NCBI GenBank assembly: GCA_031763025.1
Contig: JASSKH010000019.1
Span: forward strand, 9,340,250 to 9,404,249
From: Macrocystis pyrifera
Lineage: Eukaryota; Sar; Phaeophyceae; Laminariales; Laminariaceae
Direction: 5' to 3'
Length of the DNA stretch: 64,000 nucleotides
Shown: positions 11,021 through 20,925 of the stretch, in pieces
Layout of the letters: every line of letters begins with the position of its first letter
Position numbering within the stretch: the first letter of the stretch is position 1
The notes under the pieces: generated by a model
The model's database searches: none
Seen by the model: only the letters and a program-made list of their open reading frames with translations
What the model was told of the DNA's origin: nothing
Translations under genes and position numbers: made by a program

Positions 11021-12072
11021 CAGGGAAGGTTATTGTTTCAGTCAGTCAGTGATTTTCTGTCCAGATTCGCGAGTATTCTTGGGCAGTTTTGTTTCCAGGT
11101 GTGTGTGTGTGTGTGTGTGTTTTTTTTCCACCTGCTTACTTTTCCCCTCGTGTTCTGCGAGTTGGGCTGCTTATCTCGTTCGTGTGCGACGGACTAATTT
11201 TGACCTCAATCGCGAAACCGTTCAACTTGCAGCGCAGTGCAGCCCACGTTGAGGTGTGGTTTGATGAGTTGAAAGGTGACCTGCTTGGGAAAGGGGCAGT
11301 TTCTACGTGTTCGGGTGTGGGTTCGTTGCGCCGGTGGCGACGCCACCTGCGCACGTTCGCGTGTATGTCTTGTTACTACCTTTGTTTTTCCTCGTCGGAC
11401 CCCTCGTTACGTGCTGCGTTTGCAGCGGCGGATGCTCTATGTTGACTCCGCTTCAACGGCCGATAACCCAGCGACCAGTGGTTGCGTTGGCGGGAGTGTG
11501 CGCACGGAGGAGTACGCTCGGCACTCCCTAAAGATTGGAGGCGCAACGAACTCGTCGAAAGGGGGAGCTGTACCAGAGGGGTTCTAGCCCGTCGGTCGGT
11601 GGACGTGCTTCGCCACGAGGCAGGACGCCGTCTTGAAGGCAAACGGAGTGGCCTAGGAGGGTCGTAACAATGGGACCCCGCCGGACCTGGGCGGGAGTGG
11701 ATTGATCTACCTAATGATCTAGACAGGCAGACGTGGCCGAATGTATATCCCGGTCATGAAACGTGCCCGTGTGTGCCAAGTGAGAAGTGTGTTGAGGAGT
11801 TGGGTTATCATGCGCGTTCCCCATATGGTATAGCAACAAGGGGGGGGGGGGCGCTAGCATGGGTTCGTTAAATCGGGTCAATCCCAATTGTTGGAGGCTG
11901 GGGTCGAGCGTCAGAAATTGCCAGTTGGGAAGGAAATTGACTCGATTTTGCGGATGCTAGCGTGGAGTTGCTTCTGGAGCAGCCTTAGGGGCTTGCCGTT
12001 CGCTCCGCCCCCCTTGTCTCCGAGCGGGGGGGTGCGCAGTGATACGATACAACTTCGAAAGCAAAGTACAAA
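11021..12072. other. Unique stretch between satellite and right direct repeat
   Basis: It contains a TG microsatellite at about 11099-11120 and a G-run at 11841-11850. Plus frames of 118 codons (11089-11445) and 103 codons (11276-11587) overlap and have no known domain. The composition is GC-richer than the flanks between 11200 and 11700. Nothing else was recognised. Confidence 0.4.
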
Positions 12073-13550
12073 GCATAGTATTATCGAGGCACGAGAAAAT
12101 GGGAGTTTTACACCTACGGAAGAAGTTTGGGCAACCAATCAGATCAACGCGGGCTAATAGTACGTAACAGTTGGATAGCCTTGAGACACACCTTGCCTAG
12201 TTCACAGTTGCTGACCAGCGAGCTGAACACCTTGTCAAGAGTAAAGGTGTGATACAGAATAGTTTGAATTCCGACCCACCCGCCCGTGCACTAATAATCA
12301 CTTGTTGTTGATAATGAGTAATACTCTTGGTGATCAATTTTAATGATAGATGTGATTAAGTTTTATTTGTTAATGATTATGAAGCAAGTAATCATGACTA
12401 GTTGTGATTACTTCATTAATCATCATGATCATGGCATAGTAATACGTAGTTGCTGACCAGCGAGATAAACACGTTGTCAAGCAGAGTCAGAGCTACCATG
12501 GTAAACGTGTGATACAGATTAGTTTGGGTTGAAGAGGGCTCTGTGTTAAGCGTTCGATCTGATCTGTTTGAACGCTGAGCAGGCAGGGTTTTCTCCAGCC
12601 AGACACTTTGTGTTATTTTATATTTTCTTGATCGAGGGACCTCCTTGGGAGAGACTCGTTCATGGCGTCTTGTGAGTGTACGAGAGCAGCTAGCTGCGAG
12701 TGTGGACGGAAAACCTTGGGGACCATTTCGGAGGGCATGGCAAGCGTGGCCGGACAAGACAACACAGGAGCGAATCGCTAAGATCAGCACCTCTGGTATG
12801 TCGTAGCACAGTGAGAAGTTACAGCGGGTGTGTACTACTGCTGTAGCACAGTATGACGTTACCCGGGATGTTACGCCCTCGTCGGTATCATTATGTTCGC
12901 AACTTGCAAACACATGCGTACAGCAATGATGGACGGGTAGTGTGTGCTTGCGGGAATATTGTACCAGACGCGAGTATGCATACTCTCGTACTTTTGCTTG
13001 GTACCAAACTCGAGGGAAGGCACCATTATTAATAGTAGGTATGACGGTTTCAGCAGAAGTGCGGATACAGCAGCAGGGTTCGTGCAGCAGTGGTCGTACG
13101 ATCTTTGAAGTGCTGGTACTATTATGAACGAAATTAATGCCAAATATCATACCTCATGCGAGACTTTTATCGGTGGTACCAAACTCGCGAAAAGGTTATA
13201 TGAGTATGACTGGTACAGCCATGCGTATACAGGAGTGTTCGTGCAGCAGTCGTTGTATGTACGGTATGCCAAATGCTCGTACCGGAGTATACTGCCAATG
13301 TATGGGATAGCGGTTTCCGGAAACTGGGGCGTGTGCAGTATTCTGGTAGAGCTTTCTATGAGGTATTTGTGCTCTGATTGTTTCTTGGTGGTATGAGATT
13401 ATCAGAGCATACAGGCTGCGTAGCTGGTAGCGGTGGTACCTGGCATTGTATTGTCCTAAGCGCCAGTGTTACAATATCTCTACACCTTCGCTACAATAAC
13501 ACGAGGATTGGGGTCGAACTGGTACCGGTTGCTCCACTCTAGCTTAACTA
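12073..13550 (+). repeat. Long direct repeat, right copy (about 1.48 kb)
   Basis: It is collinear with 5996-7198 but longer. There is an AT-rich insertion at about 12275-12446, a re-duplicated segment (TTGCTGACCAGCGAG at 12208 and again at 12449) and about 30 extra bases near 13455-13485. Together with the left copy it brackets the satellite in direct orientation, as LTRs would. It does not show the TG..CA ends, primer site or polypurine tract I would require for an LTR. Confidence 0.85.
12275..12446. repeat. AT-rich insertion in the right direct repeat
   Basis: This block is absent from the left copy. It is dense in TGATTA, AATCA and TAATCAT motifs, much like the subterminal region at 14955-15107. 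It is flanked by duplicated host sequence (the GACCAGCGAG block on both sides), so it may be an insertion of a small hAT-like element or a product of unequal exchange. Confidence 0.5.
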
Positions 13551-14183
13551 CCTTTTTATTTAAAAATAATCGGATAGACGAGAGGCGTTTTATTGTTGCA
13601 ACTAAAATAAACGTGCCTGCGGTGCAACGGAAAGAATCTATCACGTGCAGTTCCTTCCACCCGACGAGACACGCGTGCACGAGTGCAGCGTTCACTCTTA
13701 GGTACAACTGCAGGACGGCCCCCAGAGGCCCTACACAGGTATTAGACTGGGTACACAACATATACCATTAATGACACGGGTGCCTAAGCAGCTCAGGCAG
13801 AGATACAGACAGGAGCGCAAGGAGAAGTGCAGGCAGTGGTGCAGGGAGCAGTGTTCTCAGCCGTTCCGGCAGCGGCCCAGGCAGCGGCGAAGACAGTGGT
13901 CCAGGCAGGGATACAGGCACTGATGGTTCAATGGACGCGATGGTGCAATGGACGATGGCTATTCCTCCTCTAGCAGTGGAATAATCAGAGGCCAAGACCA
14001 GCATTGTAGAAAAAAAGAACCTGGTATAACCGCCGACGCTAAGGTTGGCGGAACATCTCTCGGCGGTCTCATGCGGGAGGAGGCTGCGAGAATGAACCTT
14101 CTTAAGGGCCGTTTTTAATGACACTGTGAATTCGGCAAGTTTTTGAATAATTGGATTATCAAGTCTTGCTCAACACTTGACAT
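13551..14183. other. Spacer with a degenerate CAGGCAG repeat
   Basis: Between about 13785 and 13925 the sequence is a run of CAGGCAGNGG and CAGGNAGNG units of 10-15 bp, roughly ten units. The antisense frame at 13768-14124 is proline- and leucine-rich low-complexity sequence created by it. I see no gene. Confidence 0.5.
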
Positions 14184-14573
14184 ATGAAATGGCAAGTCAA
14201 AATTTTCCAAACCTGCACCAGGGATGATGCGCAAGGTGGAGCTGCCGCTTTCCCGGTAAATAAGCCGCGAACCCTAACTCTATCTGAAAGGAACGAAATC
14301 ATGAACGAATGGGCGCTCTACAAGTCGGAGGAGGTTGCAGGGGGTGCGATCGAAGCCTCAGGCGGGCCCCTAGGGTGGTGGCGAAAGGGTCCACGCATCT
14401 ATCCACATACTGCCATGCTAGCCCGCAAGTACTTTGCGTTTCAAGCGTCATCCGCCGCATCCGAACGCGTCTTTTTCCGTAGGCACACTTGTTGTTGCCA
14501 GGAAGCGCAGTCGTCTGGATGTGGAAAGGGTGGGGGATGCAAATTTTGCTTCATGAAAGCGTGAAGCACAAAC
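14184..14573 (+). pseudogene. hAT transposase, C-terminal dimerisation domain remnant
   Basis: The plus-strand frame of 126 codons carries the hallmark of the hAT C-terminal dimerisation region. GPLGWWRKGPRIYPHTAML is followed by an ALARK-type helix, SSAASERVFF and a truncated end (about residues 61-98). In intact members the serine-rich ASERVFS segment is followed by a KR.RL motif. Here that motif (ARKRSRLDVERVGDANF) lies in a different frame from about 14490, so a frameshift separates the two halves. Residues upstream of about 30 do not match the family, and the zinc finger and catalytic RNase-H-like core are absent. The gene is dead. It lies 0.5 kb inside the right end of the candidate 9.1-kb element. 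Confidence 0.8.
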
Positions 14574-15107
14574 TCTAGCAGAAGGTTCTGCTGCTGTACT
14601 ATGAATGGACTGCTACGCATTACTCGGTAGATGGTAGTGTCCCGTTTGGCTACTGTTTGCAACGCAGCGAAGGACAGCGGCAATCTAGCATGCATACTTT
14701 AAGAGATGGTATGGCGCCTTTCGTCGTATCGTAAGCACGCGAATAGTGGCAACAAACCGAGGAGGGGTACATGCTATGAGGGGCTTTATTGGAACTTTGG
14801 TGCTTCCAACTCTTTGCGTGCAGTGGAACAGAGCAGCAGTTGTATTACATTGTACATTATTAGGCTACACTTGAGAGAGCGCGTGGAGAAAGGGAATCAG
14901 TGCATGAGCACAGCAAGGTCCCATTCCCGGCCGCCGGAATCTGTGAAAACCCGTTAAAAACTGATCGATACAATCAACCAATATTCATGATCAAAATAAC
15001 ATCACCGCCGGGTTGATGGCATTGATTATAATCAACTAATCATGAATAAATCGACCCGATTTGGCCAAATAAATCAACAATCAAATCAACTCCGAAAAGG
15101 AGTTGAT
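14574..15107. other. Non-coding right arm with AT-rich subterminal repeats
   Basis: 14955-15107 is packed with ATCAACT, AATCAAC, TGATTATAATCA and CATGAATAAATC motifs. This is the kind of subterminal clustering seen near the ends of hAT elements, where transposase binds. The part before 14955 holds only short frames and no known domain. Confidence 0.45.
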
Positions 15108-15139
15108 GTACATCCCTAGAGTGTACGCACTCGTACCGC

Positions 15140-15450
15140 TCCTTTCGGCGTTCCTCCTGTTCGTTTTACAACAGGAAAATAATGATTGGCTACCAACTCA
15201 ACCGCCTGCAACAACATTTTCAACCTCTAGCGACGAAGTCCGCCCAGAAGGAGGACACGAAAAGTGTTGTCGCTTTGGTATACTCACGGAAGTGCACAAA
15301 TGATCGGAGCTAGAGTAGAAAAAACCAAACGCCCTTAGGAAATAGAACGGAGGCAGACGTGGTTCCATTGTCTTTCTTGTCGGGAATTTTGGCAATATCA
15401 CTGTTATTATAGTGGTCAGTGCAACACACTGTCGGGCGTATAAAGCCACC
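15140..15450 (+). repeat. Right arm of the long inverted repeat
   Basis: Inverted partner of 5400-5745, with the shared blocks listed there. It begins about 30 bp outside the right terminus of the candidate hAT element, while the left arm ends 240 bp outside the left terminus. Identity is moderate, about 65-75 percent by eye, so the arms are old. Confidence 0.65.
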
Positions 15451-15478
15451 AGGTACAGCAGTATGTGTGTGTGTGTTC

Positions 15479-15600
15479 TTCACATTAAACCGTTCTTCTA
15501 CTCGTCGACATCCAGCAAGCCTGGTTTCCGTGCTGATTCTTCACCCTAGAAAGATACAAGTTCTGTGGTCACAGACTACGACACAGAGATAACACACCGT
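15479..15600 (+). repeat. LTR-retrotransposon-like repeat, copy 1 (partial)
   Basis: It shares CTTCACATTAAACCGTT at the start and TCTGTGGTCACAGACT near the end with 38759-39625 and 41086-41585. The TGGTCACAGAC motif after a run of diverged U5-like sequence might be a primer-binding site. This copy ends soon afterwards, with no Gag or Pol downstream. Confidence 0.5.
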
Positions 15601-16480
15601 AATGCAATAATAGCCTACGCAATACCATGCCTTCGCATTGGGTGCGGCCGACACAACATACATATATACAACCCACTCTCTGCACAGTAGTTACCCGCAT
15701 TTATACCGATGACAAGGTAAAGGTCAATCCCTGTTTGTTCTCTGTAGACGGCATTACAAAAAGCTCAATTATTCAGAGAATGTTAATACGTACATGCATT
15801 TTGGTAGAGCAAATTACATGTACCATAAAACGTCACAGCAGTACACTTAGTAGCACACCAAGCTTGCACACCTCGGGCAAACCATGATCTACTACTGTAG
15901 ACCACAGCTAGTTCCTCATCTACCGTTTTCCCACCCCAGAACAAAGTACGCAAAATCGTACAAGTTTGGGACTAGGTATGCCCAGAAAAAGACCCAGCCA
16001 GGTGATGAAGTGAGAACGTGAAAACCGATGGTCTGTCCGCGGTGTGCGCGGTTGAAAATGTGAGCGTCAAGAAAAACTCCGATCTTGCAGCTGAAATAGA
16101 GCGTCCTTCCATATATAAATACAACTATAATTACGATTTTTGAGGTCGTTGTCACTTGCTAGCTCTTGGCAGACAGACCGACTGATAGACAGCTCTTCGC
16201 AAACAGCCCTTCTTTGAAACAGCCGAACAGCCAAACATCCAAACAACCTTTCTTCTTTCTTCTTCGCAAACTGCAACCTTTCTTTTTTTTTATAATTAAA
16301 AAAAAAAAAACTGCAACCAATAGACAGCTCTTCGCACGGCGCCTAGAAGAGGCGTCTCGCCTTCGACGAACGGCATCTAGATGCAGCTGTAGGCGGCCAA
16401 GCTGCTGCTGTCGGTGGCGAACCTGCTGGTGCTGCAACCCCCGCCTCTCCCTTCTCCACGCCCTCTAAGCTCACCTCCCC
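15601..16480. other. Unrecognised stretch with homopolymer-rich centre
   Basis: ATAGACAGCTCTTCGCA occurs at about 16184 and again at 16320, flanking a poly-T/poly-A rich block. Frames of 60-100 codons on both strands overlap without domain content. No confident gene. Confidence 0.4.
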
Positions 16481-16519
16481 CTCGTCGAGAGGCGCGTGGT
16501 CCTCGCCCTCTGGCAAGAG

Positions 16520-16761
16520 AGCGGCAACGACAACGACCGACCTGGTGCCGGCTGTTGTTTGCGACTGGTGCACGGACCAGCACTTACTTGCTCAAGAACT
16601 CCGCGCCTGGTGGCAAAAACGTGGCCTTCGCCACCTGCGAGGATCTCATGTGCGATGGTGGCGGGATCATCCTGTACTGTATTGGGCAACCAACTGCGAG
16701 TTCTGTGCTCGCCCCATCAAGGAAGGGACTGTCTCGTACTCCCTCGAGATTGCTGACAGTG
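16520..16761 (+). CDS. Possible exon of a cysteine-rich protein
   Basis: The frame beginning before 16545 reads VVCDWCTDQHLLAQELRAWW and, further on, CEFCARPIKEGTVSY. The paired C-x2-C motifs about 40 residues apart could chelate zinc. The frame ends at a good 5' splice-site match, CAGTG followed by GTGAGT at 16762. I do not recognise the family. Another plus-strand frame of 253 codons overlaps it in low-complexity proline/arginine sequence and is less likely. No partner exon could be placed with confidence. A rather similar C-x2-C segment occurs near 21240. It may instead be a fragment of a mobile-element protein. Confidence 0.25.
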
Positions 16762-17272
16762 GTGAGTGTCTTGGGTCTATTGTTGAATGCTGTCTGTTGC
16801 CAGTACGTTTTTTGGGGGTTTTCAATTGCCTTTTTGCATACAAACCTACCTCAAAGCGTTTTTTTTTTTACTCATCCATGCTCGTTCTTTCCCCTTCGTG
16901 CGTTGCGTCGGCTCCTCTTACACAGTGCACGCGAACGCGCACATGCACAACTGTTTGCGGGACGTGAACGAAGGAACGGAGGATTCAGCTGTCGCCGTCA
17001 CCGCTGCACCGAACGATGTGAGTGCTGCTGCTACTGTGGTGCATTTTCGGTGCACACGATTTCTGTGTGTACATGTTTTGGTGACCCTACGTACTGTAGC
17101 CAAAAGATACCAAGCCGTGGAGGTTTCAGTGTAATCGCATGTGTGAGTGGAGCAGTGGCCGGGGATCCTGTGTGATGTCCCCTAGCCACCTGGCTCGTGG
17201 TCCGATGAGGATCACTCCGTGATAATACAAGCTCTAAGAACAAGACTTACTGAATGCGAGGCCAGCGAGACT
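16762..17272. other. Unrecognised, possibly intronic
   Basis: It follows the possible splice donor at 16762 and is T-rich to about 16900. Between 16920 and 17130 it codes short frames in several phases without a known domain. No repeat match was found. Confidence 0.3.
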
Positions 17273-17326
17273 GGTGGAGTCCCTCGCTGGAAGCCCTCTT
17301 GCTGATATCATCTGGCAGAGGCCATA
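17273..17326 (+). repeat. 54-bp direct repeat, upstream copy
   Basis: GGTGGAGTCCCTCGCTGGAA and the following 34 bases are identical to 18682-18735. The downstream copy forms the last 18 codons of the Gag frame. The pair brackets about 1.36 kb containing the Gag. Confidence 0.9.
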
Positions 17327-17533
17327 ATATCTAGATATTCGCGGAACTTCTGTTGGAGGAGTTTTCGGCTGCGGAGTATTGGGTCACAGCTGGGAAGGCA
17401 GTTGGCCCGTTGGACGGATCGAAACGGCTTGAAGCGCACAGCAGGGGAGGACGCTCCGGGAGCTGGAGGACGCACAGGTCAGGCGGCAGTTTCTCCGTTA
17501 TTACAGTAGAGTCCAGGTGGACTGCTGTGGATT

Positions 17534-18736
17534 ATGGCGCACACGGCAAGCACGCCGCTGGTGGTAGGGGAGTCTCTGACTCCACCGAAATACGGAGAGG
17601 TGTGGACCGAGCAGGCCTCTCGTGTTTTTTACGCAGCGTACCTCGATTATGAGGAACGGCTGCAGCTCGCCAACGCTCAGGGGGTGGTTCAGCACTCCAA
17701 AGTGAGCATGGGCCAGCTTATCCCCAATTACATTCATCGGTGTTTTGAGGGATTTTACAAGCATCAGACTACGATGACCGCCTCGGAGTTGTTGGACGCT
17801 GTTAGGCAGCACGCTGGTTACACAACCACCAGCAACAGATTTGACACCTCGCGGGCGGCAGCGGACTTGCGTCGCGTTCTCTCAATGAGGCGCGATGAAA
17901 AGCAGGGCGGTGAAACATCCGTCAAAGACCGCGCGATGATGGTAAACTCCGCTATGGAAAAGTATTTTGCGGAGAATCACGCGGTGCATGCCATGTACCG
18001 CGCGCAGGACCGTTCGTGGTTGCCCGGACCGGCGGAATTTGTGAGCATGGCGTTGGTGGATGGCTTATGGCCGTCCGAGTTCAAAAAGTACGTAAAAGGT
18101 CAGCTAACGTACGCTGCAGGGTGGAAGAAGGACCCGGCATTGGTCATGGACCAAATTTTTTCTGCTGCAGAACAGTGGAAATTCATCGAGGCGTATGGTC
18201 GGAAAGATGCTGCAGGGGCAGCTGAACCGCGACGCCAACAGCAGCAGAAACCGAAACAGCAGCAGTCCGCAAAAAAGTCGTTTGTTCGCGTCTGTTTCGA
18301 ATGTGGTGATCCCAACCATTATGTTTCTGATTGCCCAAAAGCTCGCGGTGGCGGCACAGCTCCCAGCAGTGGTGGGCGCGGGTCGTCAGGGTATCGCGGG
18401 GGCCGCAATGGCGGCCGGGGCAGATTCAACCATGGACGCGGGCGCGGTGGCCGTGGTGGCAATCAATTGACAGCGGGCGGTGGAACTTCTGCTGTTGCTT
18501 CTTCAACTTCTGGTGCGCCAGCGGCAGGAGCCGCTGGGTCGGGATCTGGTTCGTCTGTTGCCGGCCGAGCTGTATACGTTGGAGGAGCTGGAACATCGGT
18601 GGGTGCTGCTGGAGCGAGAACTTCGCCATCCACCGAGCGGGCGGAGTCAGTGTCTGGTGCTGCTGCAGGGGCGGTAGCGCGGGTGGAGTCCCTCGCTGGA
18701 AGCCCTCTTGCTGATATCATCTGGCAGAGGCCATAG
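17534..18736 (+). CDS. gag: Retrotransposon Gag-like protein with CCHC zinc knuckle
   Basis: An intact frame of 400 codons. Residues 1-230 are a helical-looking capsid-type region with no residue-level match I can name. Residues 232-250 are glutamine- and lysine-rich. Residues 254-267 form a perfect CX2CX4HX4C knuckle (CFECGDPNHYVSDC), as in LTR-retrotransposon nucleocapsids, where it binds RNA. Residues about 275-312 are an RGG-rich tract that also fits RNA binding, and the tail to 382 is low-complexity Gly/Ala/Ser. The last 18 residues (from RVESLAGSPLADIIWQRP) come from a 54-bp sequence found again upstream at 17273, so the natural C-terminus has probably been lost. No protease, integrase or reverse transcriptase follows; CTG repeats begin 20 bp after the stop. 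It is either a truncated element, a Gag-only non-autonomous element or a captured Gag gene. Confidence 0.75.
   Translation: MAHTASTPLVVGESLTPPKYGEVWTEQASRVFYAAYLDYEERLQLANAQGVVQHSKVSMGQLIPNYIHRCFEGFYKHQTTMTASELLDAVRQHAGYTTTSNRFDTSRAAADLRRVLSMRRDEKQGGETSVKDRAMMVNSAMEKYFAENHAVHAMYRAQDRSWLPGPAEFVSMALVDGLWPSEFKKYVKGQLTYAAGWKKDPALVMDQIFSAAEQWKFIEAYGRKDAAGAAEPRRQQQQKPKQQQSAKKSFVRVCFECGDPNHYVSDCPKARGGGTAPSSGGRGSSGYRGGRNGGRGRFNHGRGRGGRGGNQLTAGGGTSAVASSTSGAPAAGAAGSGSGSSVAGRAVYVGGAGTSVGAAGARTSPSTERAESVSGAAAGAVARVESLAGSPLADIIWQRP
18682..18735 (+). repeat. 54-bp direct repeat, downstream copy
   Basis: Identical to 17273-17326. It overlaps the 3' end of the Gag frame and supplies its stop codon context. 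Confidence 0.9.
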
Positions 18737-18755
18737 TACCCCCTTTGCTCGTTTC

Positions 18756-18787
<32 letters not shown>

Positions 18788-19616
18788 CTGCTGCTGTCAG
18801 CGCCACGCCATGAGTGCTCCTGCTGTGCACCTGCTGCTCCTGTGCACTTGCTGCTGCTGTGCACTTGCTGCTGCTGTAGTGCTGCTGCGTTGTTGCCGTG
18901 CATCGTGCTGAAAGTGTACATATTTTCGGATCGTCAATAAAATTCCGTAGGTTTCGTGATGCATACCAGGGTACATTGTTTTTTTTTTTTCCCGTATTTT
19001 GATATCGTTGCTATGCTGCTGCTGCTGCTGCTGCTGCCAATGCTGCTGCTGCCAACGCTGCGGCGATTCGTTGCAGCTTCTGCTGCTGCTAATGATGTAG
19101 CTGCTTCTGCTGCTAATGCTGCCGCAATATCCACTGAATGTTCGTATGTACTCGGATTATTGTTTTTATTGGTCGTTTTTGTACCCAAATGGTTCTTTTG
19201 ATACGTGAAAAATATTTTTGTCGTTTTGCTCCTGCAGTTTGATTACGTACTGCTTTTTATCGCTTTTGTGCTTGATTTTTTTTCCTATCGTTGGTATGCT
19301 GCTGCTTGCTGCTGCTGTGGTGCTGCTGCGTTGTTGCCGTACATCATGCTGCACTTGTGTGTGTACATATTTCGGTATCGTCACTGAATTTCTGTAGGTT
19401 TTGCGATCGCGGCATACCAGGGCACATAGTTTTTTTCTTCCTTATTTTCATATCGTTGCTATGTTGCTGCTGCCCAACGCGGATTATTGTTTTTGTTGGC
19501 CGTTTTTGTACCCAAATGTTTTTTTTTATACGTAAAAAAAATATTTCGGTGGTTTTGCTCCTGCATTTTGCGTACGAACTACTTTTACTCGTATTTTTTT
19601 TTTTTTTTATAAATTT

Positions 19617-19692
19617 TGAAATACGTCAGCTGTGAGTTCGACTGATTAAATAGTTGATACTCAACTTTGCAAGCTGCGTAATACGCCTCGTA
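19617..19692 (+). repeat. Dispersed repeat (ACGTCAG family), copy 3
   Basis: This is the best-preserved plus-strand member: GAAATACGTCAG, CTGTGAGTTCGACTGATTAA, ATAGTTGATACTCAAC, TTTGCAAGCTGCGTAATACG. It interrupts the CTG modules. Confidence 0.75.
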
Positions 19693-19925
19693 TTTATAAA
19701 TTTATCATATGGTGCTTTTCGTATTGTTGCTATGCTGCTGCTGCGTTGTTGCCATACAGCATGCGGGGGTGGGTCTATCGATAGTGAGGTACCAAAAATG
19801 CTTTTCGGACGGACTCGGGGTCCATACTTTTTTTCTTCCTTCTATTCGTATCGTTGCTATGCTGCTGCGGCTGCTGCCAACGCTGTGGCGATCCGTTGCT
19901 GCTTCTGCTGCTGCTGCTGCTGCTA

Positions 19926-20030
19926 TTACGGGGGTACATAGTTAACAGGACCTATGATGTACATAAAAACCTATATATTTGCCTATTTTTACTAACAAAA
20001 TTTGGTCCCGTTAACTATGGACCCCCGTAA
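19926..20030. mobile_element. MITE, TTACGGGGG family, 105 bp
   Basis: TTACGGGGGTACATAGTTAA at the left and its near-perfect reverse complement at the right, with TA on both sides (19924-19925 and 20031-20032). It is inserted in a CTG run: CTGCTGCTGC lies to its left and the module's GGTGCCGCAATATTCACTG continues to its right. Confidence 0.9.
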
Positions 20031-20925
20031 TAGTGGTGCCGCAATATTCACTGAATGTTCGTATGTACTCGGATAATTGTGTTTCTTGGTCGTTTTGTCG
20101 TTTTGTGGTGCTGCTGCGTTGTTCCCGTACACATCATGCTGGACATAATTTGTGTCCCTAATACACTTGTGCGTGTGTACATATTTCTGTATCGTCAACG
20201 ATTTTTTTGTGGTGTTGCTGCGTTGTTGCCGTACATCATGCTGGACGTGATTTGTGTGTATATTACACTCGTGTGTGTGTACATATTTCTGTATCGTCAA
20301 TAATTACCGTACGTTTTGCGATTGCGGCAGACCAGGGTACATAGTTTTTTTCTTCCTTCTTTTCATATCGTTGATATGCTGCTGCAGCTGCAGCCAACGT
20401 TGCGGCGATCCGTTGCTGCTGCTGCTGCTGCTAATGCTGCTAATGCTAATAATGCTGCCGCAATATTCACTGGATGTTGGCATGTACTCGGATTATTGTT
20501 TTTCTTGATCGTTTTTTGTACCTACATGATCGTTTGGGTACCTGGAAAAAGTATTTTTGTCATTTTGCTGCTGCCTTTTGCGTACGTACTGCTTTTTCTC
20601 GTTTTGGGCTTCGTTCTTTCCGTATCGCTGCTACGCTGCTGTGGTGCTGCTGCTGTGTTTGTACATCATGCTGGTCATTTGTGTGTACATAGTTTTGTTT
20701 CGCCAATGAAATTCCGTAGTTTTTGCGGTCGCGGCATACCAGGGTACATACTTTGTTTCTTCTTTTTTTTTCATATCTTTGCTATGCCGCTACTGCTGCT
20801 AACGCTGCGGCGATCCATTCATTGCTGCTTCTGCTGTTGCTAATGTTGCTAATGCTGCCGCAACCACTGCTCGAAGCCGTTGCGGCTGCTGCTGCTGCTG
20901 CTGCTGCTGATACTGATATAGTGCT

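Larger units (their letters stand above)
5985..15118 (+). mobile_element. Candidate 9.1-kb hAT-superfamily element (composite)
   Basis: The left end reads TAGGGATGTAC (5985-5995) and the right end is its exact reverse complement GTACATCCCTA (15108-15118). A TAGGGATG-type start is common among hAT elements. The 8-base flanks are AAGTATGC and GAGTGTAC. They match at 5 of 8 positions and every difference is a transition, as a decayed 8-bp hAT duplication would look. Inside, close to the right end and in the right orientation, is a hAT C-terminal dimerisation domain (14184-14573). The rest is two long direct repeats and a satellite. The termini are short, so chance pairing cannot be excluded. Confidence 0.45.
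18757..20925 (+). repeat. CTG-rich tandem module region
   Basis: It starts with a run of (CTG)n at 18757-18800. The region then repeats a composite module: ACCAGGGTACAT, a T-run, TATCGTTGCTATGCTG, (CTG)n, CGCTGCGGCGATCCGTTGC, GCCGCAATATTCACTG, TGTACTCGGATTATTG, TTTTTGTACCCAAATGG, TTTGCTCCTGC and TGTGTGTACATATTTC. Module starts are visible near 18966, 19420, 20330 and 20738. A MITE (19926) and an ACGTCAG-family repeat (19617) are inserted. The leucine- and cysteine-rich frames over it are products of the CTG runs, not genes. Confidence 0.8.

Noticed and set aside
12416-13150. Minus-strand frame of 244 codons in the right direct repeat
   Set aside because: The matching region of the left repeat (6298-6828) is interrupted by stops and shifts, and the sequence has no known domain.
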